Shown here: positions 23,774-45,400 of the stretch, one piece after another | Numbering within the stretch: the stretch's first letter is position 1 | Layout of the letters: each line of letters begins with the position of its first letter | NCBI GenBank assembly: GCA_030144725.1 | Contig: JASKMD010000005.1 | Span: 4,339,151-4,403,150, forward strand | From: Haematococcus lacustris | Lineage: Eukaryota > Chlorophyta > Chlorophyceae > Chlamydomonadales > Haematococcaceae | Length of the DNA stretch: 64,000 nucleotides | Direction: 5' to 3' | Program-made: the position numbers and the translations under genes | Notes under the pieces: model-generated | Told to the model about the DNA's origin: nothing | The model's database searches: none | Seen by the model: only the letters and a program-made list of their open reading frames with translations

Positions 23774-26174
23774 ATGGTGGGTCTTAAACACCGCGTCAAC
23801 CCTAACGCCCCACGCAACACCCTCGCCCCCCACCCCCCTTGCACCCCGTAGGTAAAGCGAGTGATTGGACCGGATGAATGGGACAACCGGCTGGCGAGCG
23901 CAAAAATAGCCAAGGACGACATGAACAAGCTGGTCATGAACTTTCTAATAACGGAGGTGCCTCCTCCCACACCGCCTGATTTCTAGCTCCACGACGCAGA
24001 TGACATCGTGGTTAGGAAGTGGACACTTCAGTGGGCCACCACCCTCAGTCTTGCGCAGGTGCATGTTGCAGGGTTACTTGGAAGCTGCCAAGGTGTTCGA
24101 GCAAGAGTCCGGCACCAGCTCAGGTGTGAACCTGGACAGCATCACTGACCGCATGCAAGTGCGGCAGGCCCTGCAAGCTGGGGACGTGGAGGCGGCAGTG
24201 GACAAGGTGCAAGCCATGGAGCCGCAGGTGGGCTGCCAGGGGTAGAGCAGAGGGTAGGTGTGCGCACACGAGTAGGTTATGGGGTAAGTAGGAGCAAGTA
24301 GTGGGTAGGAGGGGCGGGGGGTAAGGAGGGGGTCATCATCGTCATTATCATCGTCATTCTCATCCTCGTTTCATGACGTTTGCCAAAACATGGTGTTGCT
24401 GCTAACTAAGCGCCAGCAGCAGCAGCAGCAGCAGCAGCAGGAGCAGCAGCAGCGACATCACGTCGCTCCCAGCAAAGCCAGCTACAGCCTGCTCCAGGAG
24501 CCTAAAACAAACAAAAATAGGGCTGGCCACACCCTTAGCCCTAAGGCTCCAAGGCTGCTAGCTGCCAAGGCTAGTTGGGGTGATGTGTGCTGGTGGGGTG
24601 AGGCTGCGGGGAGGCTGGGCGACCAGGCTGAGGTACCTTACTGTGGGCCGGGCAGTAGGGCAGAAGGGGAGTATGGCAGCAGGGCAGAAGGGCAGAAGGG
24701 CAGAAGGGCGGAAGGACAGCCGAGCAGCAGGGCCCTGACCCGCTTATCCCAGCCTAGGGGGGCAGTGTGTGACAGGCGGCAGGTGGCCAGTCAGGCCATG
24801 TGTGGGTGCATGCATTGGCCCCACCCCACCCCACCCCACCCCACCCCACCCCACCCCACCCCACCCCACCCCACCCCACCCCACCCCACCCCACCCCACC
24901 CCACCCCACCCCACCCCACCCCACCCCACCCCACCCCACCCCACCCCACCCCACCCCACCCCACCCCACCCCACCCCACCCCACCCCACCCCACCCCACC
25001 CCACCCCACCCCACCCCACCCCACCCCACCCCACCCCACCCCACCCCACCCCACCCCACCCCACCCCACCCCACCCCACCCCACCCCACCCCACCCCACC
25101 CCACCCCACCCCACCCCACCCCACCCCACCCCACCCCACCCCACCCCACCCCACCCCACCCCACCCCACCCCACCCCACCCCACCCCACCCCACCCCACC
25201 CCACCCCACCCCACCCCACCCCACCCCACCCCACCCCACCCCACCCCACCCCACCCCACCCCACCCCACCCCACCCCACCCCACCCCACCCCACCCCACC
25301 CCACCCCACCCCACCCCACCCCACCCCACCCCACCCCACCTGGGTGTGCGGTGGGCTTCTAAGTATAAAGGGTGAGATGCTTCAGGATTGCCATACTCAC
25401 TTTCAGTATGCCTGCTGTGTACACATGCCTGTTGATGCCATACCCAATCCTAGTCATACATGCTGATCAAGGCTCTGAGTCTGCGCTGCCAGCCTCGCTG
25501 CATTGGTGCCCAGATACTAGCAGGCCAGCCCGAGCTGGTGTTTCATCTGCACCAACAACGCTTAATTGAGCTCATCCGCGGGAATAGGACGCAAGAAGCG
25601 CTTGCCTTTGCTGCGGAGCACCTAGCGCCAGCTTGCGAGAAGCAGCCCGCGCTGCTAGACGAATTGGGTAAGTGCGGGACAAGCGCGATATCTTGTTCAC
25701 CGAGAGATTTGGACGAGCCCTGATTGCGACATGGAAAACGACTTGAGCGGCGACAGGGCGAAGCATGGCGCGGAGCAATGCTGATGTGCGCCAACGGCCT
25801 GTGTTGTTTGCTCGGCGCAGAGCGCACCATCACCCTCTTGGCTTTTGCCGCGCCTAACACTTCACCCCTAGCGCATTTGTTGGAGGCGGCCCAGCGCCAG
25901 AAAACCGCGTCTGAGTTGAACGCGGCCATCCTCACGTCGCAAGTGAGTGCGCGCGCCAGCGTCGTTTCTTGTGATGAATTGTGTGCGCGCAAATGTGAAC
26001 AGTTGTGTGTATTGCCCGCGGTTGTCGGTGCAGTCACAAGAGCGGGAGCCGCGCCTCCCGCAATTGTTGCGCCTATTGCTCTGGGCGCAGTCGCAGCTCG
26101 ACACCAAGGCCCACTACCCGCGTGTCACGGACCTCGCTAGCGCGCGGCTCGAGATGCCGGCAAAGTTGGATTGA
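23774..26174 (+). CDS. GID8: GID8 / TWA1, LisH-CTLH subunit of the GID/CTLH ubiquitin ligase
   Basis: Exons: 23774-23776, 23852-23956, 24072-24227, 25514-25667, 25821-25942, 26034-26174; 226 residues, against about 228 in animals. The protein is a scaffold subunit of the GID/CTLH E3 complex. Visible blocks are DEWDNRL, the LisH helix pair DMNKLVMNFLITEGYLEAAK followed by VFEQESG, CTLH sequence RMQVRQALQAGDVEAAVDKV, FHLHQQRLIELIRGNRTQEA, and CRA-type blocks LLAFAAPNTSPLAHLLEAAQ and LLRLLLWAQSQLD. All phases match. The start is the least certain point: the model uses an ATG placed directly before a GTGGGT donor, so exon 1 codes only for Met. Intron 3 (1,286 nt) carries the perfect (CCCCA)n array. 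Confidence 0.92.
24412..24450. repeat. (CAG)n microsatellite
   Basis: About 12 CAG copies with one GAG interruption in GID8 intron 3. Confidence 0.8.
24819..25340. repeat. Perfect (CCCCA)~104 array
   Basis: About 522 bp of uninterrupted pentanucleotide repeat within GID8 intron 3; I saw no substitution. The minus strand is (TGGGG)n, a dense G-quadruplex-forming sequence, and the transcribed GID8 RNA is C-rich. Because 5 is not a multiple of 3 and the unit has no stop, several frames stay open on both strands. Confidence 0.97.
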
Positions 26175-26585
26175 TGTGGCGCTTGGATTGGATTGGAATT
26201 CTTTGGATTGGATTGGACTGCTGGTCATGCTGCCTGCTGCACGAATACCTTCATCCAACATCTCTAATCTAGCAAGTCGAATACAAGCGTCTTGGTTGCG
26301 GCTCTTCACATTGTCGACTATCAAGATCGGAGCTGATAATGAGCCGCCATCGCAGCGTCGGTACTCGACAACCCGTGGACAGCCGGCATAGGCCACCGTC
26401 CTTGTTTCAAGTGTCACACGCCCACGGGGCACAAGGATTCGTATGGGTATCCTATGCATTGCTGCACCTGCTCCTCTGCTGCTTCCCAAACGTCTCTTAT
26501 ACCCAGGGCATGAGCTTTGAGCCCCGACACGACATCAGCAGCACCACCCGTATTCGCACTCACGCTACAGACGTCTCACGCAACA
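26175..26585. promoter_or_regulatory. Intergenic, GID8 3' end to RNF10 promoter
   Basis: About 410 bp with relatively balanced composition. It must contain the GID8 3' UTR and the RNF10-like promoter. No TGTAA was found close behind the GID8 stop. Confidence 0.45.
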
Positions 26586-35721
<9,136 letters not shown>

Positions 35722-35806
35722 AGAAGAGCAGTGAACCGTCCGGCAACCTTCACGATCTCTATGATAGGCGGGGTCCCTACGCCTTCCAGTGCCCGGCAAC
35801 CGTCGC

Positions 35807-35811
35807 TGTAA
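35807..35811 (+). promoter_or_regulatory. TGTAA polyadenylation signal (RNF10-like gene)
   Basis: TGTAA lies 86 nt beyond the RNF10 stop and before the convergent FKBP stop at 35961, which fits a short 3' UTR in a tight convergent gene pair. Confidence 0.5.
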
Positions 35812-35960
35812 GTTGGCAACTAAATATCTTGCCTGTGCTGTACCGCAATTTACGTACAGCGACTGCTGTTGCACGTAATGTCGCGATGACAACACCTCAA
35901 ACAAGGTCCGCCGTAACGCCAGCGTAACCGTCAGCCATCACACCCGCAAGCCAAACCCTC

Positions 35961-38708
35961 TCACTGCGCCTTGTATTGTTGTCTGAAAGGGGATGGCGGC
36001 TCTGGCAAGCGATACAACGGTTGGCCGGCGCGCATGACTTCGGGCAGCACGGTGGTAGTATCCACAGAGCCAGGGCTCACCCGCAAAAGCACTATCTCGA
36101 GCAGGAGCGCCTCGTCCCTGTGCCCACAACGCACCGGGCATGCAGCCTGAACCAAACTTCCTGTGCCTGGTCCAAGCGTTGTGTGCACATTTATGTGCCT
36201 GCACTGTGCCTGTGCCCATCCCTGTGCCAGGCAGCCCCTGCCCAGCCCCCATGCGCACAGCCCCCCCACACCCACTGGCCAACACGCACCCCCTGCGGCC
36301 CCTTCGAGCTCAGCCCCTCATGCCCAGCAGTTTAGGCCGAGCCCCCAGCCCCAGTTCTAGCCCCCAGCCCTAGCCTGTGGCCCCTGCCCCGGTCCCTGGC
36401 CCTGGCCCCTGTCCGGCGCACCTGTGAGCAGCCAGGCGGCGCGAGGCCCCGAAGGAAGTGGGTGGCGGCCCCACCCGCGCATCCACCCAGCCTGCAGCCG
36501 GAGGCACCAGGATGCGGCGCCGGCCCCCCGCCCTCATCCCCTCCACGGCGGGGGGCGCAGCGGCCGGCAGGGTCAGTGGCTGGCCTAACCTGGGTGTGGG
36601 GCAGGGCAGTGTGCTGGGGATAAGGTGTGTGGGGCGGTGAGGGGGGACGGACCCAGGAGAAGGATTGGGGCACGGGGGGGTGAAGGAGGAGAGGACAGGT
36701 TGGGAGGGATGGAAAGGAGGGAGGGGGGGCACATAGGAGGGTGAACAGCGGTGAACACTCGGTGGGATGGAAAATCGAGTGAAGCTGAGTCCCATCAAGG
36801 CATGCTGCCCCCTGTTCTTCCCAACCTGTTCTTCCACTGCATTCATTGGCTGTGTTCACTGACTTGAAGCGGTACGTGGTGTCCAGATCGTCCGCTCCCT
36901 CAAAGCCTGAGCCCAAGGCCCACAGCAACACAGGCGTGCCGCCACTGCTGTACTTGAAGTACGCCCCACTGGCCAGGCGGTACACAGTGTACTGCACCTC
37001 CTGTGCAGCCGAGCGAGCGCAGCAGGAGGTAGCAGTGAATGAGGTGCTGGACCAGCCTGTTGACCCTCTCTGAGCCTCACCATCCCCATTGCCTTCAGCT
37101 CACAGGAGGGGGAGGGAGGGGGGCCTTCACTGCTGCTGCCTGGCTCATCACATGCAACAAGGGGCTGGTGTGCACACCAAACACGGCAAAGGTCATCAGG
37201 CATCACTCGGAAGGTGCCACTGGACGTTACACAAGATGTCACACCAGGTTTCAACTAGAGTTACATGGCTAAATTTCAGTGAGATGAAGGCAACTTCAGC
37301 ACACCCCAGGGGTTAAGTGTGGGGTGTCATAACTGCCCAGCACCCGCACCGTGACAGGGTCCACCAAGCAGCAGGCAGCTGTGGCAGCAGGCAGCAGAAG
37401 TGACAACTAGCAGCGGGAGCAGGCAGCAGCGGCGGCAGCAGCAGCAGCAGCAGCGGCAGGCAGCAGCGACAGCAGCCAGCAGAGGCAGCAACGGCTGCAA
37501 CAGGCAGCAGAGGCAGCAGCAGCAGCAGGCAGCAGCGGCATGAGAGGCAGCAGTGTGAGCGGCTGGCTGGCTGTCCTGACCCACCAGGGTGTCGCCGTAC
37601 TGGGCAGCCCGGGGGCCTTGGCCAGGGTCCAGCTCCCGGTACTGAACCCCTGCACTCCCACCACCAGCACCACCAGCACCATCACAGCCACCACCATCAT
37701 CACCACAAGCCTGGTTGGCATGTTATGTTACAACAGTGTTACCCCAGCTAAGGGGGTGGCGCGATCCTGGTCACCTGAGGGCAGTGTGACCAGAGTGCCA
37801 GGTTGCTCGTACTGCCGTGTACGTAACTTCTCATCCTCAATGCTCAGGGGAGACTCGCCTGCGGCCAGCAGGATAAGGCAGCTGGTCTGGCCTGACCTGG
37901 CCTGGCCCAATCTGGCCTGGGCAGGTCTGGCCTAGCCTGGTCAGGTCCTGTCAACGCTCCATGTATGCATGTAGTGAGGCATCTGTCAGCGCACCTGCCT
38001 GCACTGCTGCCTGCTCACGTGCCTCCCTCTCCTTTTTCAGGCAACGCTGCAAGGCATAGCCTCGCTCCCCTGCAGCCATGGCAACTCAGCAGGGCACAGT
38101 CAGGGGCAGCCAGTGGCAGCAGGTACAACTGGTAAGGAGCAAGAGGCAGAACTGAGATCTTATCAGATGTCATGAGGGTGGAGGCAGCCGAGGGGGCAAG
38201 CCGCACATGCCTTGGGGCAGCTGCACCCATGGGCCCCACTGGGCTCACCTGGGCACGACAGGGCTTCAGCAGGGGGTGTTGACGCAACCATTGGCCACAT
38301 GGCGCATGGGAGCGGCAGCCAGGCCAGCAACACAGCCCTGCGGACAGTGCTCTGTCACCACAGCGTTGCATGGGTCAGAGTGGCGAGCGTGGGGTTGGAT
38401 GGGGTGGGACAGGGCTAGGCAAGGCTGGGCAAGCCTCTGGCTTGCAATGCTGCAAGCCTCTGTGGGTGTGGTCAGGCTGTGGTTGACCCCTTCCGCATGC
38501 CAACGTGCAAGCTGGTCGTGTCAGCGTCACACACTTTGGAGCGGGTATCTTTTTCCTGCGGCGATGAGTCAGATCGAGCTACAGCCGACATGCTGTGCGG
38601 TGCGCGACGAAGCTGACTCTGTCCCGGTCGGTATGGCCTTGTGAGTCGCGATGTAGCAGTGGTTGCTGGTTTGGGCTGCGCACCCATACTTTGTACTAGC
38701 ACTGGCAT
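35961..38708 (-). CDS. FKBP: FKBP-type peptidyl-prolyl isomerase, probably thylakoid lumen
   Basis: Exons (minus): 38708-38533, 38337-38249, 38069-37995, 37858-37775, 37649-37585, 37000-36826, 36584-36422, 36117-35961; about 327 residues. The N-terminus is Ser/Arg/Pro-rich (SRLTRPYRPGQSQLRRAP) and is followed by a hydrophobic stretch AVLLAWLPLPCAMWPMVAS, a two-part leader like those of thylakoid-lumen proteins. The FKBP fold is seen as GVQYRELDPGQGP, QYGDTLEVQYTVYRLASGAY, the glycine-rich EGMRAGGRRRILVPPAAGW and the last strand LLLEIVLLRV. Several isomerase pocket residues are replaced, as in many lumenal FKBPs, so activity is doubtful. The 3' end of exon 6 is uncertain: donors at 36825 or near 36857 both allow a GT-AG join, changing about ten residues. 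Exon 1 joining is also inferred. It converges with the RNF10-like gene. Confidence 0.8.
37436..37540. repeat. GCAGCAGCGGCAG-type trinucleotide-rich tract
   Basis: Imperfect CAG/CGG/AGG triplet tract in FKBP intron 5. Confidence 0.7.
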
Positions 38709-39417
38709 CGCTAGCCTGCAGCTAGCATGGCATCGCAGTCAAACAGTAAATATGTCCATGCTGTGAAACAAACATCCCCGCATGGCTCCTCGTGCACACT
38801 GGGTCTGGGACATTGCGTAAGGTCAGGGTCTCAGGTCTTTGTGCTGGAGGTCTCCGGGACAGACTAAGACGAAGTCGTAGGATGTCTCGGGCTGTCTTGG
38901 AGTAAAACCCAGCCTCAGGGCACCACCATCATATTAGGTCTTACACTGACGGAGGAGATCCTTGTGCAGATCGGTATCATCAAGCTGCAGTCCCCCTCAC
39001 CAGCACTCAGCTGTCCTCGGCTGACCTGGACTGGTGGTTGCCCCGCTCTTGCAATGTTATGCCGCCATGCGCGCAAGTCTGCAGTGACACTGATGCTTTT
39101 CCCTAGCCCTTGTACCCTGCCAACCCATGCACCCAATAATGCACATGCTGCGTGTGATGGCTGCAGACACAGTCGAAGAGCACCTCGGCTCAAGTGCTCA
39201 CTATCTGTACTATTTGTGCCGTCACCACATCTATGTCGCTCACCTACGCTACCGTCCGCCTATCCACAGCGCACAGCACCCGCAACCGGCAGTGCTAGGC
39301 ATTGAGCTCCTGCTAAAAAATCTTTCGCCCCGCACCGCTGCCTAGCTGCGCTGCGTCCCGCATTCTGCCTGCGCTGCAAATGCCGTCTTTGTACTGAGGC
39401 TGGTAGCTGAGTGCGGG
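38709..39417. promoter_or_regulatory. Intergenic, WDR93 3' end to FKBP promoter
   Basis: About 710 bp of mixed composition. A 72-codon plus-strand ORF (39127-39345) is less repetitive than its surroundings, but it has no recognised domain or splice partners, so it is not called as a gene. Confidence 0.45.
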
Positions 39418-42400
39418 TTACTGCGGCACAAGCGCCGGTTTCGGCCCAGCCTCCTTGACCATCTTGCCTTGCATTTCGCGCGACACCTGCGCAACAGACG
39501 CTGCCAGGTGGCGGTTAGCGATTTCCCAGCATCCTATGGCACAGGTTCGACAAAAGTGTCACACAAGATGTAACACCGGGTGTGACACAGGGTATGGCAC
39601 AGGAGTGACTGAAGATGGAAGAGGGTGGGCTTGTGTGCTCCTTCGCTGCCGCTGCCTGCATTGCCGCTATGCGCATGGCGGTGAGGAGGCATGGCTCACC
39701 GTGCCCAGCCGCCGCTCCCTGCGCCGCCGCCCGCCCCCCTTGCTGCCCAGCTTGTCCATGATGCGGGCCAGCACCGCAGCCTCCTCCCAGTCAGGGTGGA
39801 TGCGGGCCAGGGGGTTGGTGTGGTGCCAAGGAGGGGATTTGGGACGCTCCTGGGGGATGCATAGGGCAGGGGAGGTGCAGAAAGTGAGGAGGAACAAGGC
39901 ATGGTAGAACAGGGGGGGAGAGGCAGAGCAGGGGCAGGGGTCAGAGGGGCCGCTGGCTAGTGGCAAGCAGTGCTGCTAGCACTCTGCCCTGCCACTGGCA
40001 CCCTGAGCCCTGAGGGTACAGCCTGTTCCCATCAGCTCCTCCTCACCTTACCCCATCCCAGTGGTTCCCATACCACTGGCCCTGCCGCCTGAGCCTGCCA
40101 GCCAACCTGCTTGCTTGGCCCTGCTGCATCGCCTCTGCCACTGCCTATGATCCAGCCACCCCTGCCCTCCCTGCCAGGAACTGCCTGGAAGTAGTGCCAA
40201 CCACCAACTGCCACCCACACACCTGCATGTAGACAGGGACGTTGGCAGCGGGCGTGGCAGTGCCCCCTCCGTATGCAGACAGGTCAATCTTGCGCAGGTG
40301 TGGGGGCAGCGAGGCATTGTGGGCCGCAATGTCTACGATTTGCTTGCTGCGCCCCTCACTGTACCCGCCCTTGATGGTTTCCTTCTTAAATAGCTTGCCT
40401 GCGGCAGCACGGCCACCACCAGCATCATTCTCACGTCCAACATCCTCCAACCCTTCCAACATTATTGTCACCACCACCACCACCACCACCACCACCACAA
40501 CCACCATCACTACAGCCACCGTCCTCGGCACCATTCAGTGGCATCGGTCGTTGCTTTCCGCTTGGCAGCATTGCCTCAAGCCTAGCCAGCACACCAGTGC
40601 TGCCGTGGCTAGATGGGATTGCATGTCCGGGGAGGAGGCAGGCTGCCGAGGGGCTCTGGGCCTGTGCTAGCAGCTGGCAATCTCAAGCCACATGCTCTGG
40701 CGTGCTTACACAGGGCTGTACGGAATTGCCCACTTATAGCCTGCCAGTCACTGTCACCTCACCCTCCCTCTGTCCTGCCCTGCCCACTCACCCTCCCTGA
40801 CCGTCCCTGCCCTACCCTCCTACCCTACTCGTGTACTCTGCCCTCCCCTGCTGCCCTCCCCTCCTGCCCTCCCCTGCTGCCCTCCCCTCCTGCCCTGCCC
40901 TGCTGCCCTCCCCTCCTGCCCTGCCCTGCTGCCCTCCCCTCCTGCCCTCCCCTGCTGCCCTCCCCTTCTACCCTGCCCTGCTGCCCTCCCCTCCTGCCCT
41001 GCCCTGCTGCCCTCCCCTCCTGCCCTGCCCTGCTGCCCTCCCCTCCTGCCCTGCCCTGCTGCCCTCCCCTCCTGCCCTGCCCTGCTGCCCTCCCCTCCTG
41101 CCCTGCCCTGCTGCCCTCCCCTCCTGCCCTCCCCTCCTGCCCTCCCCTTCAATCCCGCCCTCCCCTCTTGTCCTGCCCTGCCTACCACAGCTCACCCTTG
41201 CCCTGCTCTTCATCCAGCAAGCCCTCCAGGTCTGCCATGTTGAACTTGATGTGGCGGCGGCCGCCCAGCTCCCCCTCGCTGTCCTCAGGCCCAGCCCCCA
41301 GGGGCAGCTCACCCAGCTTGCGCATGGCGCTGGCCGGCTTGGCCGCGGCTTGAGGAGGCTGGCCCTTCTTGTTGATCACAATCTGGCTTTTGCCCATCTG
41401 CAGCCAGGCAGCATGCGGAGTGTGGATGGCATGCATGGGGTGGTGGCTCCATGACTGAGCCGAGGGTGCAGCAGCCATACCAGCGTGTCCACTGAAGGTG
41501 TGCTACACTCTTTTGCCAGAGTGCAGCTAGGACATATCTAGGTCACAGCCAGGGGCTAAAGAGGAAGCTTGTCAGTGCAGTGGATCAGGGTGTCCCCCTG
41601 GGTGCTCACAGTCTCTTGCTGGAGTGCAACTAGGACACAGCTGGAGGCTCACAGCTGGAGGCAAGAGGGCAGCTCATCAGAGCAGTCAACCACCCAGAGC
41701 AGGGCAACCCTGAGCTTAAGCAGAGGCACTGGGGCACCTGGCAGTGTCTAGGCAAGAGCCAAGGCTGATTGGTGCCCTGAGTGTAGTGTGTAGCTGAGGC
41801 AAAGGGCATCTGCCATGACATGACTGCATGAGGGGCAACCGTGTCGTGCATGCCCTAAGCCTAACCACCACCCAGATGTTCTACACAAGGCCTGATGCAG
41901 GGCCCCTGCTCGCTGTCCCAGAGCAGCAGCCACACCTTGGGTGGGTCCAGGTCAGCCAGCATGCGGTCCAGGAGCGACTTGGACGCCGTGGAGGTCATCT
42001 CCTCTGGCATCATGAGGCGGGCGATGGCGTCGATCTTATACATGTACAAGTGTGACTCGCGTGAGGCGCTTGCATCAGGCGGGGTGGCGGCTTGTGGGGT
42101 GGCCCCTGGCTCGCTGCTGGGGTCAGGGGTGGCTGGCTGGCTGGTTGCCAAAGGGGTGGGTCCCCCAACTATGAGGTAGGTGTCCTTAAAGGACCACATG
42201 GGCCAGGGCTTGGCTTCATGTCGGGCCTGAGCAGCTGCTGCTGCTGCCGCTGCCTTTTGCGCTGCCTCCGCTGCGGCAGCTGCGGCTGCCTCCGCGGCTG
42301 CTGCTGCTGCTGCTGCCGCGACGCCCTTCCCGGCCTTAGCGCTGGGGGCGGGTGGGGAGGGGTCTGGAGGGTGCTGCAGCATGTCAGGCAGCACGCCTGG

Positions 42401-45400
42401 AAAAGCCATGCCTGCTCTGCCAAACCCCAGGTTGTCTGGCTTGGCATCACGACCAGACAGCTCCGCAGTCAGCTTCTCATCCTGCACGCCGCAAGAAGAA
42501 TGAGAGGAAGTTATGCAAGCAGAAGCAGGAGCTGCTGTAGAAGGACAGCTTGGACTCAGCAGGCAGTTGCAAGGTGTTGGTTCAGCCCTGGGCGGAGCAA
42601 CCAAGACCCATCAGCCCTCTACGGAGGGTGATGTGCTGCAACCATTGGGAAAAAGTGTTGTGACCCACAGCACTACGAACACAACACTCCTGAGGGAGTT
42701 CTGCAGAGGCAGGCCCATCAGCCCTCTGGGTAGGAGTGTGGGCTGCAACTGCCCAATACACCTCGCACTTGCTTCCATGGCTGAGCACAGGTCCTGGGTC
42801 ATGACTACGACGGGGAGGAAGCGCTGTGGCTCAGTGTGAGGCTGAGCAGCATCCCAGCCGCAGCCAGTCCAAGGGCAGAAGCGCAGCAAGTGGCAGGGGC
42901 TGGTGGGCAGCAGGACCCACTGGCAGGCACATGGCACGACACACTGCACATCTCATCAGGGGTCACCGCAAAGCCCTCACCCCAACAAAGCAATCACAGC
43001 AACTAGCGACCACATCCACCCCTAACAAGCCCCACGGAATCAGCAACAGCAGCACCGGACGTGATCAGCAGCGTCGGTGCTGCAGCAGGAGTAGCTGCAG
43101 CTGGCGCAGCTCTCCTGCCCCTGCCTGCCTGCCCACCTGCATGTTGAACCAGACAAGACGCGGATTGGGTTGCTCAGAGTCCGCTGGGCACACGCAGATG
43201 GCAAAGGGATCGTTGGGCATGAAGTACACCTGCAGCAGGCGGCAAGGGGCAAGGCCTCCCATACACGCCTGCACCATGGGAGCATGCACAGAATCAAGCG
43301 AACAACACAAGCTCCCTGTGTTTACTCCACACCCCCCCGTCTTCATCTCCCTCAACGTCCCACTTTGAATGTCTTTAAGGCATGTGTGTGCACAGACACT
43401 GACGTGTCGAAGGGTAGTCATTGCCCTCTGTGCCGCTGAGCGTCGCTGTGACCTTTGTCGCACTCAGCGAAGCCCGCCAGTCAGGCACCCAGCCAGTCAG
43501 TCAGGCACTCAGCCAAGCCAGCCAAGTCATTGACAGACCTGCGCCCCGCCTCCAGGCCGCATTAGAAGAACAAACAAACTGGAAACAATGGAAGGTGCAT
43601 GTGGTGCCTTGCTGCGCTGCCGTAGTCTGCTGCCTTGCCCCCCTCATGGTCACCTGCCTATCCGCCAGCAGCTGCCCTGCACACCACAGCAGCAGCCGGC
43701 TCACCTCCGTGGCCATGTGCGGCAGCTTGGTCTTGCTCATGTGCGAGTCCTCTGGCCGCGCGATGTCCGCCAGGTACACGGAGCCGTCGCGGGAGGTCGC
43801 GAACAGCAGGTTAGCGACGCCGTTGACGAACGCAAGCGCGCTGATGCCGGCCGGCATGCGCGGCAGGATCTTGGTATGCCCGCCTGCAGCGTGTACCGTG
43901 ACCCACCAGCCAGGCTGAGGGCCCCCTTCTCCAACTGAGCTGGATGCCTCTGCTGAAGCGACAGGTGCATGGATGACAGTGTGAGAGGGGCAGCTGCCTG
44001 GCAGTCAGGGAGGCCGGTGTGCACGATTGTTGGTGGGGGTGCCTGTAGCCTGACCTGGCATGAACTGATGGGGGGTGATGCAGAGTGAATGGTGTGGTGG
44101 TGTGAGGTGGCAGCGGAGCCTGCAAGGTGTATGTGGCATGCAGAAGAGTGACTGCCACAGTGGCCTGGGTTATGAGGCCAGGGTCTCACACGCATTGCTG
44201 TGTGTCAGCAGGAGGTGGAGACAACCAAGGAAATGCAGCCCAGCCTCATACAGAAGCACTAGGCATGAGTTGGTGAGAGAGCGGGCCAATGAGGTGGGTA
44301 GCTGTGGTGGTGGTTGCGCTGCTGCTGCTGCTGACATGTTGTTGCGGGGGAGTGTGTTGTGCATTGACATCCCTCATGACTCAGGGTTCTCCCTCCACCC
44401 ATGTCTGCCCCCCTGTGTTACCTTCAGCAACGGGCAGCACCCCGCAGGCCTCCACCACCATGTTCACCCACCCCCCTGCCCCTCCCCCTGCCTCTCCCCC
44501 ACCACCCCTCCCATGCCCAGCGCTAGACACCTGGCTCTTGCAGTGCAAGCAGCTCTGCCGACTCACCCTCAACATCACCACTGCCTGAGCACATGCCGCA
44601 CCCACACCCACCCCCATGACCACCAGCCCCACCCACCAAAGTGGTCATCCCACACCAGGATGGTGCCGTCATTGAGTCCAAAGGCCAGCGTCTTGCCATT
44701 CTCACTGATGCAGGAGGCAGTGATGCCCAGGGGCAGCAGCCAGCCCTTGCTAGGTGCAGTGCGCACCAGGCCGGCAGCAGCAGCCCCGCGGGAGCCCCCC
44801 TCCACACCCCCCACACCCCCTGGCCCCTCAGCCACACCTCCTGCCCCAGCCGCACCAGGGGTCGGCAAGCTGCCTCTCTGGCCCTTGGCTGACCCTGGTA
44901 GCGGCTTGGCTCCTTTCTTGCCTGCTGCTGTTGCAAGGTCTGGGGGGGCTGGGGGGTCCCCCCCACTCCCTGCCCCTGCACTGGCACCTGCTGCCCCCTC
45001 CATACCCAGGCTGAGTGCCCCCAGCTGGCAGGTGGGCTGCTCTAAGTATGACAGAGTGAGCTTGTTGCAATTGCTCCACCACATGTAGATGCCGCGGGCT
45101 GGCTTGTGGTTGCGGTCACTCTTCCCACTCTTGTCGGGGCGCTGCTGCTGCTGCCACACGACATGGCAGGTGCCCAGTGAGGGGTTGCCCACCAGCAGAC
45201 CTGCAGGGGGGATTCGGGGCACAGCAGGCAGGCAGGCAGGCAGGCAGTGGGGGCACGCATTACGAGCACAGGGGCTGGGCCGCCCTGCCCCCTCGCCAGG
45301 CTCGCATGCTGGCTCTGCTCTGCGTGCCTCGCCCTGTGCGGACCCCTGCCACCCCACACCCCACCCTCATGCTAGCTCGCCAGGTGGTGCTGGCACTTGC

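Noticed and set aside
24390..25466. PTPPH-repeat ORFs and GWGGV-repeat ORFs
   Set aside because: Translation of the (CCCCA)n microsatellite inside GID8 intron 3, open in several frames of both strands.
38915..39345. Overlapping 92-codon (-) and 72-codon (+) ORFs between WDR93 and FKBP
   Set aside because: They overlap on opposite strands, have no recognised motif and no splice partners. Probably promoter DNA.
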